Assembly: GCF_004745865.1 (NCBI RefSeq)
Contig: NZ_SRKZ01000010.1
Span: forward strand, 28,229-92,228
Direction: 5' to 3'
Source of the DNA: Hymenobacter wooponensis
Lineage (GTDB): Bacteria > Bacteroidota > Bacteroidia > Cytophagales > Hymenobacteraceae
Length of the DNA stretch: 64,000 nt
Shown: piece after piece, positions 37,238-46,061 of the stretch
How positions within the stretch are numbered: position 1 is the first letter of the stretch
How the letters are laid out: each line of letters starts with the position of its first letter
Program-made: the position numbers and the translations under genes
The notes under the pieces: generated by a model
What the model was told of the DNA's origin: nothing
The model's input: only the letters and a program-made list of their open reading frames with translations
Database searches by the model: none

Positions 37238-37477
37238 TTATGAAAAAATTTTTATATAATCCGATTTATATTGCCCTTCAGCAAGCAGGATTTTAATTAC
37301 CAATATCACAAAATATATAGCACTAATTAAGAGAGCAAACATTACGAGTGCGCCGTTGGCAGCTCCACATGAATTTGGATAGGCACTTGCACCTGGAGTA
37401 AACCAATTAACTAGTAATGCCCACTGAAAAAAATACAGGCCTACAAAAACAAAAGAGAGCATGTGCCGGCCCACCAT
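37238..37477 (-). CDS. Small membrane protein of unknown function
   Basis: This 79-residue protein has two hydrophobic segments (about residues 6-24 and 42-64) and a short charged tail, so it is probably a two-pass inner-membrane protein. I prefer the ATG at 37477 to a TTG two codons upstream. It is AT-rich and sits beside the broken gene at 36682-37155. No motif is recognised and its reality rests on the clear TM pattern only. Confidence 0.4.
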   Translation of the reverse strand: MVGRHMLSFVFVGLYFFQWALLVNWFTPGASAYPNSCGAANGALVMFALLISAIYFVILVIKILLAEGQYKSDYIKIFS

Positions 37478-37604
37478 ATCCAAAAGCTTAGAATTTGCTA
37501 GTTGTGTGGGTATTTATCCGCGAAAAGCAGCGAGGTAACCTTATTAATCCTTCCTTTGGAATAGATCAACATGGTTACCTCACTGCTTTTTATACCTATA
37601 GGAT

Positions 37605-39671
37605 CTACCCTATCACCGGCTCCTCTAAAAACACAGGCTCAATCCACTTGCCATCCTCGCGCATGAGGTCGATGAGCTGGTCTACGGCTTGTTCTTCGGG
37701 TACAGACTTCTTGATGACCTCCTGGCCTCGGTAGAGGGCAATTTTGCCTTTGCCCACGCCCACGTAGCCGTAGTCGGCGTCGGCCATTTCGCCGGGGCCG
37801 TTCACAATACAGCCCATAATGCCGATTTTCACGCCCTTGAGGTGGTCGGTGCGCTTACGGATCATGGCGGTGGTTTCTTGGAGGTCGAACAGGGTACGGC
37901 CGCAGCTGGGGCAGCTGATATACTCCGTTTTGGACATGCGCGTGCGGGCCGCCTGCAGAATCCCGAAGCTGAGCTGATTGAGCTGGTCGAGGGTCTGGAG
38001 CCACTCCTCCTTGCTACGCTCGGGCAGCAGCTCGGTGCTCAGTACCACCCCGTCGCCGAGGCCATCGAGCAGGAGGCCTCCCACGTCGGTGGCGGCGTAA
38101 AGCTGCGTTTGCTCGGGCGTGAGCACGGGGTACTGGCGATTAATGATAACCGGGTTGGTTATCTTCTTGTCAATCAGCCGGAAGAAGGCCCGCCGGATTT
38201 CCGGCATAGCGTGGGCGTTATCGGTAGAAAGAATGAGCACGGCCGTAGGGTCGGCGTGGAGCAGGCCTAGCGCTTCTTCCGTCAATGAAGCCAGATTATG
38301 AAACACGAAGTTTAGCTCCGGGTGCCGCGCCTCCGAGGTGGCAAACTCCGCCGCCATGAAGGCTGGGAAGTGGTCAGAGCGCTGGCCGCCATCCACCCAG
38401 GCGGAGAAGTCCACTACTTCCTTCAAGCCATTGGGCAGCATGAACGGAATTGGGCGCTGGCCCGAGTACACGTAGTCGGCCCCCAGATCATTCATCTGGA
38501 ACTTGTCGAGGAAGGCTGAGTACAGGTGGCCTACAGCGCGTAAGTCGGCGTACTCCAGGCCGGGCAGGCGCGAGAGGTCAGCCATTACGCGGGGCACGTT
38601 CTGCCCGCCCAGGTTCAGCACCTCGCGGGTGGCGCGGCGGTGGTACTGGAAGGGGTCAATCGGCGACAGATCAGCATCGGCCGTTACTACCGCGGCGGTT
38701 TCCGACTGGCCTAGGGCTGCGTTGTTAACCACAGCGGCCGTAAAATCAGCGGCTAGCGGGGCAATAGGCTTGGCTTCAGCGGCGCGGTTGGTGTACCGGT
38801 CGATGAGGGCCTTAGCAACGGGGGCTTCGGCTTCGGGGGCTTCGGTGAGTGACACGCGCACGGTGTCGCCGAGGCCGTCTTCCAGCAGCGTGCCAATGCC
38901 CACGGCGCTCTTGATGCGGCCGTCTTCGGCTTCACCGGCCTCCGTTACGCCCAGGTGCAGCGGGTAGGGCTGCAGGCCTTCTTCGTCCAGCTTTTGCACC
39001 AGCAGGCGGTAGGCCTGTACCATTACCTGGGTGTTGCTGGCTTTCATGCTCAGCACCACATCGTAGTAGTTCTCCTCCTCGCAGAGGCGCAAAAACTCCA
39101 GCGCCGATTCCACCATGCCCAGCGGAGTGTCGCCGTAGCGGCTCAGAATCCGGTCGGACAGGGAGCCGTGGTTGGTGCCGATGCGCATGGCGGTGCCGTA
39201 CTGCTTGCAGATCTGAACCAACGGCCGGAACCGCTCCCGAATGCGTTCCACCTCGGCGGCGTAGGTAGCATCGGTGTATTCAATAATGTCGAACTTCTTC
39301 TTGTCGGCGTAGTTGCCGGGGTTCACACGCACTTTCTCCACGATGCGGGCGGCCAGTTCGGCGGCGTTGGGTGTGAAGTGAATGTCGGCAATGAGAGGCA
39401 CGTTGCAGCCGCGCTTGCGCAGCTCCTTCTTGATTTCCAGCAGGTTCTGGGCCTCCTTCACGCTGGGCGCCGTGATGCGCACGTACTCGCAGCCCGCTTC
39501 CACCATGCGCAGCGTCTGCTCCACTGAGCCCAGCGTGTCCATAGTGTCCACGGTGGTCATGCTCTGCACCCGAATGGGGTTGAGCCCACCCATGGGCAGG
39601 TCGCCAATCTTCACTTCGCGGCTGAGACGGCGCTTATACTCGGTGAGGCTGGGGCAATACGTTTTATTCAT
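37605..39671 (-). CDS. ispG: 4-hydroxy-3-methylbut-2-enyl diphosphate synthase (long form)
   Basis: This 688-residue [4Fe-4S] enzyme converts MEcPP to HMBPP in the non-mevalonate (MEP) isoprenoid pathway in the cytoplasm. The N-terminal TIM barrel has IRVQSMTTVDTMD, NVPLIADIHFTP, VRVNPGNYADKKKF and MRIGTNHGSLSDRI. The C-terminal cluster domain has EYISCPSCGRTLFDL and GIMGCIVNGPGEM, whose three Cys hold the cluster. A middle domain of roughly 280 residues makes it the long type found in Bacteroidota, Chlamydiae and plants. The start is the ATG at 39671, supported by a promoter box at 39704-39711; the longer frame upstream is not coding. Confidence 0.96.
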   Translation of the reverse strand: MNKTYCPSLTEYKRRLSREVKIGDLPMGGLNPIRVQSMTTVDTMDTLGSVEQTLRMVEAGCEYVRITAPSVKEAQNLLEIKKELRKRGCNVPLIADIHFTPNAAELAARIVEKVRVNPGNYADKKKFDIIEYTDATYAAEVERIRERFRPLVQICKQYGTAMRIGTNHGSLSDRILSRYGDTPLGMVESALEFLRLCEEENYYDVVLSMKASNTQVMVQAYRLLVQKLDEEGLQPYPLHLGVTEAGEAEDGRIKSAVGIGTLLEDGLGDTVRVSLTEAPEAEAPVAKALIDRYTNRAAEAKPIAPLAADFTAAVVNNAALGQSETAAVVTADADLSPIDPFQYHRRATREVLNLGGQNVPRVMADLSRLPGLEYADLRAVGHLYSAFLDKFQMNDLGADYVYSGQRPIPFMLPNGLKEVVDFSAWVDGGQRSDHFPAFMAAEFATSEARHPELNFVFHNLASLTEEALGLLHADPTAVLILSTDNAHAMPEIRRAFFRLIDKKITNPVIINRQYPVLTPEQTQLYAATDVGGLLLDGLGDGVVLSTELLPERSKEEWLQTLDQLNQLSFGILQAARTRMSKTEYISCPSCGRTLFDLQETTAMIRKRTDHLKGVKIGIMGCIVNGPGEMADADYGYVGVGKGKIALYRGQEVIKKSVPEEQAVDQLIDLMREDGKWIEPVFLEEPVIG

Positions 39672-39703
39672 AACCCAAAGGGGAGCGTTTTTCAGAAGAG
39701 TAA

Positions 39704-39711
39704 CAAAGGTA
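39704..39711 (-). promoter_or_regulatory. -7 promoter box of ispG
   Basis: The minus strand reads TACCTTTG here, a full match to the Bacteroidota TAnnTTTG element, 33 bases before the chosen ATG. A TTG lies 16 bases upstream, slightly closer than usual. Confidence 0.55.
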
Positions 39712-39784
39712 ACGGAAGGTTTGTGCGCAACATACGTACCACGCGCCGTAGTGCCGGTGTTATATCTTGTTAACATAAAAACGA

Positions 39785-39902
39785 GGTAGAGACGCAATAT
39801 TTTGCCTTTCGGCGCGTGCTGAGGCTGCTCACCCTGCTATTCTAGGCCAGTCGCTTAGATGTAATCATTCAACAAGGAGACTCCAACAATTGCGTCTCTA
39901 CC
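39785..39902. repeat. Decayed GTAGAGACGC-type palindrome
   Basis: Left arm remnant GGTAGAGACGCAATATTTTG starts at 39785 and right arm remnant CAATTGCGTCTCTACC ends at 39902. The spacer has ATTCTAGGCCAGTCGCTT. Arms are shorter and mismatched compared with the copies at 17-21 kb. It fills most of the ispG/TlpA-like gap. Confidence 0.8.
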
Positions 39903-39989
39903 CATTCCCAAGCCAGCCGCTGAGCCCCCTTCGCAACTTATGACCAGTTGTTGCTGTCTTTAGCACACCTACTTTCCTTCTCTCCTAAC

Positions 39990-40478
39990 ATGAAGCAATT
40001 GAAATTCCTTGCGCTGGCGGCGGCCCTCCTGTTTGCTCTGCCTGGCCTAGCACAACAAGTCACGGTCATAAAGCTGCCGGAGCTGCAGAAGCGCCTAAGC
40101 CGCCAGAACGATACCACCTACGTGGTCAACTTCTGGGCTACCTGGTGCGCCCCCTGTGTGAAAGAGCTACCTCATTTCGATCAGCTCAGCACCACCTACG
40201 CCAAGCAAAAGGTAAAAGTGCTGCTGGTGAGCATGGACTACGCTTCTCAGCTCGACAAAAAAGTAAAGCCCTTCGTGCAGAAGCGGGGCCTGAAGTCGGA
40301 AGTGGTGCTGCTGAATGAGCCCGACCCGAACTCCTGGATGGATAAGGTGGATTCTAAATGGACGGGGGCCTTGCCCTTTACCATCATTGTGAACAAAGCC
40401 CGCAACATGCGCACTACCTTCGAGCAAGAACTCACCGCCGAGGAGTTGAACAAGCAGGTTCAAGCCTTTGTAAAGTAG
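39990..40478 (+). CDS. TlpA/ResA-like periplasmic thioredoxin
   Basis: This 162-residue protein has a signal peptide (MKQLKFLALAAALLFALPGLAQ) and a thioredoxin fold with the active site NFWATWCAPCVKELP (WCAPC) and the cis-Pro region GALPFTIIVN. It is expected in the periplasm as a thiol-disulfide reductase. I use the ATG at 39990, which begins the signal peptide, and not the frame's upstream TTG. The following gene is another thioredoxin-fold protein on the same strand, suggesting related roles. Confidence 0.92.
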   Translation: MKQLKFLALAAALLFALPGLAQQVTVIKLPELQKRLSRQNDTTYVVNFWATWCAPCVKELPHFDQLSTTYAKQKVKVLLVSMDYASQLDKKVKPFVQKRGLKSEVVLLNEPDPNSWMDKVDSKWTGALPFTIIVNKARNMRTTFEQELTAEELNKQVQAFVK

Positions 40479-40607
40479 CGGGCATTTCGTAACATACTGT
40501 TATTCTGACAAGAGGGAGAAAGCTGCGTTACTCTCCTGACGATTAGCCCAGGTTCCTCCTTCATCGGAAGGATACTTCTTCACTCATCCACTTTACCTCT
40601 TTGCCTT

Positions 40608-41231
40608 ATGAAAAAGCTACTTCCGTTTCTGGCTGCTTGCCTGGTATTGGCGTTGAGCAGCTTCATCGTACTTCGGCCGGCTGCGGCGGGGTATCAGGTG
40701 GGCGACAAGGCCACCGATTTCAAGCTCAAGAACGTGGATGGAAAGATGGTTTCGCTGGCCGACAATAAGACGGCGAAGGGCTACATCGTGGTGTTTACCT
40801 GCAACACCTGCCCCTACGCCAAGGCCTACGAGCAGCGCATTATCGACTTGAATACCAAGTACGCCAGCCAGGGCTACCCCGTAGTAGCCATCAACCCCAA
40901 CGACCCTGCCGTGGCCCCCGGCGACTCCTTCGCTGACATGCAAAAGCGGGCCAAGGAAAAGAGGTACGCCTTCCCTTACCTGCAGGATGAGACCCAGCAG
41001 ATTGCCAAGGCCTACGGCGCCACCCGCACGCCCCATCTCTACGTGCTCACCCGCCAAGGCAACGGCTTTGTAGTTAGCTACATTGGCGCTATCGACGACA
41101 ACTCCGAGGATGCCAGCCAAGTGAAGACCAAGTATCTGGAAAACGCCATGGCCGATATTATTGCCGGTAAGCCCGCCTCACTAAATTCTACCAAGGCTAT
41201 CGGCTGCACCATTAAGTGGAAGCGGGCCTAG
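40608..41231 (+). CDS. Redoxin (AhpC/TSA-like) secreted thioredoxin-family protein
   Basis: This 207-residue protein has a signal peptide (MKKLLPFLAACLVLALSS..., cleavage near residue 28) and a peroxiredoxin/TlpA-type domain: VGDKATDFKLKNVDGKMVSL, then VVFTCNTCPYAKAYEQRI with a CxxC pair, then PYLQDETQQIAKAYGATRTPHLYVL containing the cis-Pro. The CNTCPY motif is typical of a redoxin subgroup in Bacteroidota. It lies 129 bases downstream of the TlpA-like gene and is ended by a strong terminator at 41250-41290. Confidence 0.9.
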   Translation: MKKLLPFLAACLVLALSSFIVLRPAAAGYQVGDKATDFKLKNVDGKMVSLADNKTAKGYIVVFTCNTCPYAKAYEQRIIDLNTKYASQGYPVVAINPNDPAVAPGDSFADMQKRAKEKRYAFPYLQDETQQIAKAYGATRTPHLYVLTRQGNGFVVSYIGAIDDNSEDASQVKTKYLENAMADIIAGKPASLNSTKAIGCTIKWKRA

Positions 41232-41249
41232 GCCACTCAGCACTTGCCC

Positions 41250-41290
41250 CACTAAAAAAAGCCCGCTGTACAGCGGGCTTTTTTTTAGTG
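41250..41290 (+). terminator. Strong intrinsic terminator after the redoxin gene
   Basis: A perfect stem (CACTAAAAAAAGCCCGCTGT and complement) runs almost without a loop and includes T8, 18 bases after the stop codon. Confidence 0.9.
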
Positions 41291-41339
41291 GCTGGTTCAG
41301 CTCCCTAATTAGAAGAGAGATGCAATCCGGCTGAGCAGG

Positions 41340-41540
41340 ATAAAGCATTGGGCTAGTCTACTCCCGCACGGTATTCTGAACGGAGCGAACCGTACGTAGA
41401 CGTAATCAAGATTCTGACCACGACTGAACGACTGGCCTAGAACGACCTGTACTTGACGTGGTAAGCTTTTTCCTTCGTCAGACGACGTGCATGGATAAAA
41501 TGCGTAGATGTAATGCGCAGCTGTAAAGGAAATTACTCAA
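41340..41540. repeat. Decayed palindrome core region
   Basis: Within the 317-base gap 41232-41548 the sequence CTGAACGACTGGCCTAGAAC (41422-41441) matches the shared repeat core in inverted orientation. Flanking arms (for example CGTACGTAGACGTAATC and GACGTGCATGG) no longer pair well. I see no gene. Confidence 0.5.
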
Positions 41541-41548
41541 TCAAGCTG

Positions 41549-42202
41549 CTACTCTTCGGCGCGGATAAATACGTCTTCCAGCGTGATAGTTTGTACGCCA
41601 GGGGTGTCGTCGAGGGCGGCGTTGATCATGGCTTGAGCAACGGTGCGGCCGTGAATGGGGCGATACTGCCGCAGCACTGGCACCTGGCCTAGCAGGCTAC
41701 CCAGGGCCAGGCCTATCCGCTCGCCGGTACGGGGCTCCTTTCGGGCGCCGGCCAACATCCCGGGCTGCAGCACCCGGATGCGACGGAAGGGAAGTTTTTT
41801 AACATCCCGCTCTAGTTCTCCCTTCATCCGGCTGTAGAAGATCATGGAATGAGCATCGGCGCCGGCCGAAGAAACCAGCACCAGAGCTTCCACTCCGTGC
41901 TCGGCGGCGGCCTGGGCAGCGCGGTACTGGTACGTATAGTCTATTTCATACTGAGCGGCTTGGCTGCCAGCCTGTTTGAGCGTGGTACCAAGGGTGGAGA
42001 ATAGCACATCCCCGGTTAGCAGCTCGCTCCACTGCTGGGGCTGCTGAAAATCAACTAAGTGTTCTTGCAGCTTGGGGTTTTGATAGCCCGTGGGCCGACG
42101 GGTAAACACTTTAATGCTAGTGAAACGGTCGTCGAGGAGTAGCTGCCGGAGCAAGTAGTCGCCGACTAGGCCCGTAGCTCCAATCAGTATGGCTGTTTTC
42201 AT
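41549..42202 (-). CDS. NAD(P)H-binding oxidoreductase (HSCARG/NmrA-like)
   Basis: This 217-residue Rossmann-fold protein starts at the ATG at 42202 with MKTAILIGATGLVGDYLLRQL (GxTGxxG). It continues DVLFSTLGTTLKQAGSQAAQYEIDYTYQYRAAQAA, ALVLVSSAGADAHSMIFYSRMKGELERDV (YSRMKGE containing the catalytic-type Tyr and Lys), and IRVLQPGMLAG. This is the same general family as 35530-36192 but with the YxxxK pair better kept. Likely an NADPH-dependent reductase or sensor, substrate unknown. Divergence is recent or ancient; not determined here. Confidence 0.87.
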   Translation of the reverse strand: MKTAILIGATGLVGDYLLRQLLLDDRFTSIKVFTRRPTGYQNPKLQEHLVDFQQPQQWSELLTGDVLFSTLGTTLKQAGSQAAQYEIDYTYQYRAAQAAAEHGVEALVLVSSAGADAHSMIFYSRMKGELERDVKKLPFRRIRVLQPGMLAGARKEPRTGERIGLALGSLLGQVPVLRQYRPIHGRTVAQAMINAALDDTPGVQTITLEDVFIRAEE

Positions 42203-42341
42203 TAGTAGGTAGTTGGTGAGCAAGCAATAGCTGAGCTTAAAAGCTGTGTAAGTTCTGCGTTACACTGTTGCAGCTACCGCCGCTAACAAAACGCGCTTCA
42301 AGCTCAACCGTTGTACGGTTACGCTTGAGTTTCGGTAGGGT

Positions 42342-43340
42342 TTACGCAATCTGCCTCTGCTCCTCCTCGTGCGCTACTTCCAGCACCAGCTTCCCGATGT
42401 GGGTGCTGCTTTCCAGCAGCTGGTGCGCGGCGGCCGCTTCATGGAGCGGAAACGTGCGGTAAATAACCGGCCGAAACTTACCCGCGGCCAGCAGCGGCCA
42501 CACCCGCTGCTCTACGGCTACGGCCAACGCCGCCTTGAACTCCGCAGAACGGGGCCGCAAGGTGCTGCCCGTAATGGTGAGGCGGCGGGCCATTACCTCC
42601 AGGGCGTTAAACTCAGCTAGGCCACCCTGCATAGCATTGATGAATACCAGTCGGCCATCGGGGCGTAGCAGGCGCAAGTTTTTGGGCGTGTAGTCGCCGC
42701 CAATCATGTCCAGCACCACATCCACACCCTCTTCGGCCAGCACCTGCTCAAAGTCGGCTTCTTTGTAGTTGATTACCACATCGGCCCCTAGGGGGCGCAG
42801 CGCCTCACACTTCTCGGCGCTGCCGGCGGTAGCAGCCACGCGGCTGCCCAGGGCATGCGCCAGCTGAATGGCGGTTATGCCAATGCCACTGCTGCCCCCA
42901 TGCACCAGCAAGGTTTCGCCGGGCTGCAAGGCTCCGCGTTGGAATACGTTGTGCCACACAGTGAACACAGTTTCGGGCAGGGAAGCGGCTTCAATCATGC
43001 TCCAGCCCTCGGGCACCGGCAAGCAATGTCCCGCATCAACCACGGCATACTCAGCGTAACCGCCGGCCGCCAGCAGCGCGCACACCGCGTCGCCGGGCTG
43101 CCAGCGCGTTACGGCGGCACCGCACTGCTCTACGCGGCCCGCTATTTCCAGGCCCGGCACCATACCCACTACATCGCCGCTACCGCGGTACTTGCCCTGG
43201 CGCAGGAGTACATCGGGGCGGTTTACGCCAGCAGCTTCTACCCGCACCAGTACTTCGTGCGGCGCTGGCTGGGGCTTTGGGGCATCTTGGAGTTGTAAGA
43301 CATCTGGCCCTCCGGGCGCGGAAATCGTAATATGTTGCAT
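42342..43340 (-). CDS. Zinc-independent NAD(P)H quinone oxidoreductase (PIG3-like)
   Basis: This 332-residue medium-chain dehydrogenase has the GroES-like N-terminal domain (VLVRVEAAGVNRPDVLLRQGKY, VPGLEIAGRVEQCG) and a Rossmann domain (GETLLVHGGSSGIGITAIQLAHALG). The zinc-binding Cys/His residues of alcohol dehydrogenases are absent. The pattern matches the TP53I3/PIG3 quinone oxidoreductase subgroup, which uses NADPH to reduce quinones. It starts at the ATG at 43340 and is read toward the NAD(P)-binding gene. A weak hairpin (42299-42327) follows its stop. Confidence 0.92.
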   Translation of the reverse strand: MQHITISAPGGPDVLQLQDAPKPQPAPHEVLVRVEAAGVNRPDVLLRQGKYRGSGDVVGMVPGLEIAGRVEQCGAAVTRWQPGDAVCALLAAGGYAEYAVVDAGHCLPVPEGWSMIEAASLPETVFTVWHNVFQRGALQPGETLLVHGGSSGIGITAIQLAHALGSRVAATAGSAEKCEALRPLGADVVINYKEADFEQVLAEEGVDVVLDMIGGDYTPKNLRLLRPDGRLVFINAMQGGLAEFNALEVMARRLTITGSTLRPRSAEFKAALAVAVEQRVWPLLAAGKFRPVIYRTFPLHEAAAAHQLLESSTHIGKLVLEVAHEEEQRQIA

Positions 43341-43475
43341 AAGGAGCGGGTGAGGGCACGCTCAGTTCAGCGCGCCTGTTTACCAGGACGCTAAACTGGC
43401 CCGGGTGGTTAGGCTCCGCTCCCACATTAACCATATTTTACGGGTTGCCGTACACATACTGTCGCGCTTACTTCC

Positions 43476-43973
43476 ATGAAAAAAGTTTCGTTTCTGCCCC
43501 CGCTCCTCCAGGCTGCCCGAGCTACTGGCCTACGCGCCTGGCAAACAGGCCGGTTATTTCAGCGTGCAGTTCGCACCGCTCTCGACTCCGTGCAGGATGT
43601 GCTTAGGGCAGAGGTTCAGAAGGGCAACGCACAACTAGTGGTTGACTTTCTCAGCAATAAAGCCCTGCCCGCGGCTCGTGCGCTGCTGCTGGAGCGCATG
43701 GCCACTCGTTTGCTCGTGCGGCTAGGCCTGCGCGGAGTACTGGCTTCGAGCGTGGTGGGCTGGGTGTTACCCTTTGTGGTGGAGCAGCTGATTAAGGTGG
43801 GGCACCGCACTGGCCTCTTCGAGAAAATCCGCACTAACGCTACGGTCACCGACACGCTGCGCCGGCTCGATGAGCTCAAGCAGGCCACTTGGAAAGCCCT
43901 AGCTCCCGATCACGGCACCGGTGCCGAGGTGCTACCCGACGACACCGAGTTGCCCCGACAGCTTTCGGCCTGA
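43476..43973 (+). CDS. Hypothetical protein
   Basis: I do not recognise this 165-residue protein. It has no signal peptide, a basic amphipathic N-terminal half, and a weakly hydrophobic segment (about residues 85-110, GLRGVLASSVVGWVLPFVVEQLI) that may be a membrane-binding helix. A charged C-terminal helix and an acidic tail follow. It begins at the ATG at 43476, divergent from the quinone oxidoreductase. It marks the left edge of the small-gene accessory stretch. Confidence 0.5.
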   Translation: MKKVSFLPPLLQAARATGLRAWQTGRLFQRAVRTALDSVQDVLRAEVQKGNAQLVVDFLSNKALPAARALLLERMATRLLVRLGLRGVLASSVVGWVLPFVVEQLIKVGHRTGLFEKIRTNATVTDTLRRLDELKQATWKALAPDHGTGAEVLPDDTELPRQLSA

Positions 43974-44103
43974 AAAACCCGAAGCGGGCGCTTAAACACC
44001 TGTTTTCACCGAAAAATTCCTCTTCTAAACTATACTTCATTTGGCCCCTTTTTTACCTGAAATTGACAATCCAGTTCCCTTAACCAAGTCGTAGGTGGGG
44101 CCA

Positions 44104-44466
44104 ATGAAAAAGTCAGTCTCCTCCTTTCCGACAGATCCCACCCAGGTTTCTACCGTGAGCAAGGCGTTACGCGAGCTTTACCGGAACGCCCGCCACATTT
44201 ACCACTCCGACCCATACGCTGCCGCACGGCTGGCCCGCATTGCCGACCAGGCCGAGTACTTTTTGCAGGCGTGGCCCGAAGAGCAGTGGCCTACATCATT
44301 GCACAGCCAGCAGCCGTTGCCTAGCCGCCATGTGTTACTGGCCTGGGCAGCCAACGCCAAGCGTGATGCTATTGCCTTCAGCCTGCAACCGGAAAGTGCC
44401 TGGTCGTACGCGCACTGGCGTCGCATTACCACCACTCTACTCGCTGCTCTGGCTCCATTTTCCTAG
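44104..44466 (+). CDS. Hypothetical protein
   Basis: This 120-residue protein is soluble and mostly helical (VSTVSKALRELYRNARHIYHSD, YAAARLARIADQAEYFLQAW), with a Trp-rich C-terminal half. I prefer the ATG at 44104 (MKKSVSSF) to a GTG three codons upstream. No family is recognised. It is followed by a 30-bp-arm inverted repeat that probably ends its transcript. Confidence 0.45.
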   Translation: MKKSVSSFPTDPTQVSTVSKALRELYRNARHIYHSDPYAAARLARIADQAEYFLQAWPEEQWPTSLHSQQPLPSRHVLLAWAANAKRDAIAFSLQPESAWSYAHWRRITTTLLAALAPFS

Positions 44467-44502
44467 GAGTGACAGCCCAGACTCTGCCGGTTAGCATACC
44501 GT

Positions 44503-44605
44503 AAACGTCGAGGGTGCGCGGAGGCAAAGCACCTCTAGTACTGGCTAGTCACTTGACTATAACCACGTACTGGAAGTGCTTTGCCTCCGCGCACCCTCGA
44601 CGTTT
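44503..44605. repeat. Inverted repeat with perfect 30-bp arms
   Basis: Arms lie at 44503-44532 (AAACGTCGAGGGTGCGCGGA...) and 44576-44605, followed by ATTTG. The arms differ from all other palindromes here and the spacer lacks the TAGGCCAG core, so this is a separate type. The rest of the 304-base gap 44467-44770 shows nothing more. Confidence 0.88.
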
Positions 44606-44770
44606 TATTTGTTACTGTCTCACCCCCGGCAATATCCTACTGAAGGAGTTTTACTTATTAATATATTCGCTTCTGCTATTACTTACTTAATTCTGGTGCA
44701 GTAAGCCATACTGCCGCTATGTAATCAGCCGGGGCATTCAGACGTCCTCCTGATTATATCAGTACTTATT

Positions 44771-45157
44771 ATGTTACTAGAGTATCCTTTACCAGCTTAT
44801 GAACAGGTTACACTACCTACATATAATAGTGGCCTAGCGACTATTGAGCGAATAGTACATTGGCTTTTTGCTAACTGGATCATGCTTGACGCGGCAATGC
44901 TTGTGCTGCAGCTGCTCAGGAGAATAGGCACCGCGTTCAGCTTTCTCTTGCTCCGGGTGGAGCGGCTATTTCTTCACATATTGACCTTGGGCTACACCCT
45001 CTGGAGGTGGTCGCGCGAGCAAGACCGGCACTACCACCAGCTCTGGCTAGGCTGGCCGCGGCTTTCGTACTCTCTGGGTCTCACGCCTCTTTTGTGGGCT
45101 GAAGGTGGCACGCTATATGTCAGCCCTGCACGTTATAGAGGCTTTCGTTCGTCATAA
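44771..45157 (+). CDS. Hypothetical membrane protein upstream of channel pore
   Basis: This 128-residue protein has one or two hydrophobic segments (about residues 28-50 and 52-75) and a basic WSREQDRHYHQLW stretch. Its last 14 codons overlap the start of the TVGYAD-type pore gene in another frame. It may be the N-terminal membrane part of that channel separated by a frameshift, or an independent coupled gene. No family is recognised on its own. Confidence 0.4.
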   Translation: MLLEYPLPAYEQVTLPTYNSGLATIERIVHWLFANWIMLDAAMLVLQLLRRIGTAFSFLLLRVERLFLHILTLGYTLWRWSREQDRHYHQLWLGWPRLSYSLGLTPLLWAEGGTLYVSPARYRGFRSS

Positions 45158-45455
45158 AAGGGCCGCCTCTCTCGTTATGCTGGTGGCCGTTGGCCTTATG
45201 CTCCTCCTAGCCCCTAGTATCATGTACACCCTAGATAGTAAGGCCCAACCTAGTGAATTTGGTTGTGTTCACTATACCATGTCGTGGGGAGTGGCCACCC
45301 TTCCCACCGTCGGCTATGCCGATCTTATTCTGCTTACGTCCGCAGACAAGGAACTCAGCGGTCTACTTGCCATCCTAGGCCTCTTCGGTATGTGCAGTGG
45401 CCTTTTGCTCTCTGTTTTCAGCAAGCAGCAGCAAGAAGAGCAGACCACAGAATAG
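45117..45455 (+). CDS. Two-TM potassium-channel-like pore protein (TVGYAD filter)
   Basis: This 112-residue protein has a first TM helix (about residues 17-35), a pore-helix and selectivity filter (TMSWGVATLPTVGYADLIL), and a second TM helix (about 80-102). The TVGYAD filter differs from the canonical TVGYGD by Gly to Ala at the position just outside the filter, which still leaves the TVGY ion-binding residues. The layout matches Ion_trans_2 channels. I use the ATG at 45117; the frame also opens at an earlier GTG. Overlap with the upstream membrane gene suggests either coupling or a split channel. Confidence 0.7.
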   Translation: MSALHVIEAFVRHKRAASLVMLVAVGLMLLLAPSIMYTLDSKAQPSEFGCVHYTMSWGVATLPTVGYADLILLTSADKELSGLLAILGLFGMCSGLLLSVFSKQQQEEQTTE

Positions 45456-45575
45456 GGCTACAACTTCTATCTACTCCTTCAGAAGCCGTAACCCTCTAGC
45501 TCCAAATCTCGAACTTCATCCCGCGACTATTCGCGTTGTAGTCGCGCCTTACTTAATTACTGGTTCTCCCACTGT

Positions 45576-45977
45576 ATGCTCCTGCTCACCGCTCTGTCTT
45601 CCGTAAGCTTTTATCTGCACAACATCGGCTGCCGGGCCTTAGAAGCTAGATGGAGTGACCATGGTGGCAGCGAGTCCTTTCGGGAGGCTGTTCTGGAAGG
45701 TCTGGCTTTGGCCCGCCAGTACCAAGCCGAGTGCTGGATAGCCGATGACCGGCAGTTGGGTCCTATGCAGTCCGCTGATCTGGAATGGGTGGCTACCGAC
45801 GTACTGCCAGCCCTAGCCGAATGCGGTGTTCGTCGCCTTGCCATCATCGAGTCTGATGACCTACTTAACCGGGAGTTGATTGAGGAGGCCTACTCCCCGC
45901 CCCTCGACACGCTACCCATCGAGGTTCGCCATTTCACTGATTTGCCCACGGCCCGCGCCTGGGCCTGTAGCAAATAG
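45576..45977 (+). CDS. STAS/SpoIIAA-like small protein
   Basis: This 133-residue soluble protein resembles the small Bacteroidota proteins with a STAS/SpoIIAA-like fold. Features are a central helix (FREAVLEGLALARQYQAECWIADDRQLGPM), then a helix with DLEWVATDVLPALAECGVRRLAIIESDD, and a final strand plus helix (VRHFTDLPTARAWACSK). No serine phosphorylation site can be named with confidence. It lies 120 bases after the channel gene on the same strand. Function unknown. Confidence 0.6.
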   Translation: MLLLTALSSVSFYLHNIGCRALEARWSDHGGSESFREAVLEGLALARQYQAECWIADDRQLGPMQSADLEWVATDVLPALAECGVRRLAIIESDDLLNRELIEEAYSPPLDTLPIEVRHFTDLPTARAWACSK

Positions 45978-46061
45978 TTCTTTAGCGTTATTCTTTGCCA
46001 GGCAGTTGCAGCCCCAGCAACTAGGTTGTTTCTGTTGTATTATTCTCTATTTGTGTATTCT

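Noticed and set aside
42299..42327. Hairpin CAAGCTCAACCG/CGGTTACGCTTG as a terminator
   Set aside because: The stem has mismatches and there is no T run on either strand; too weak to list.
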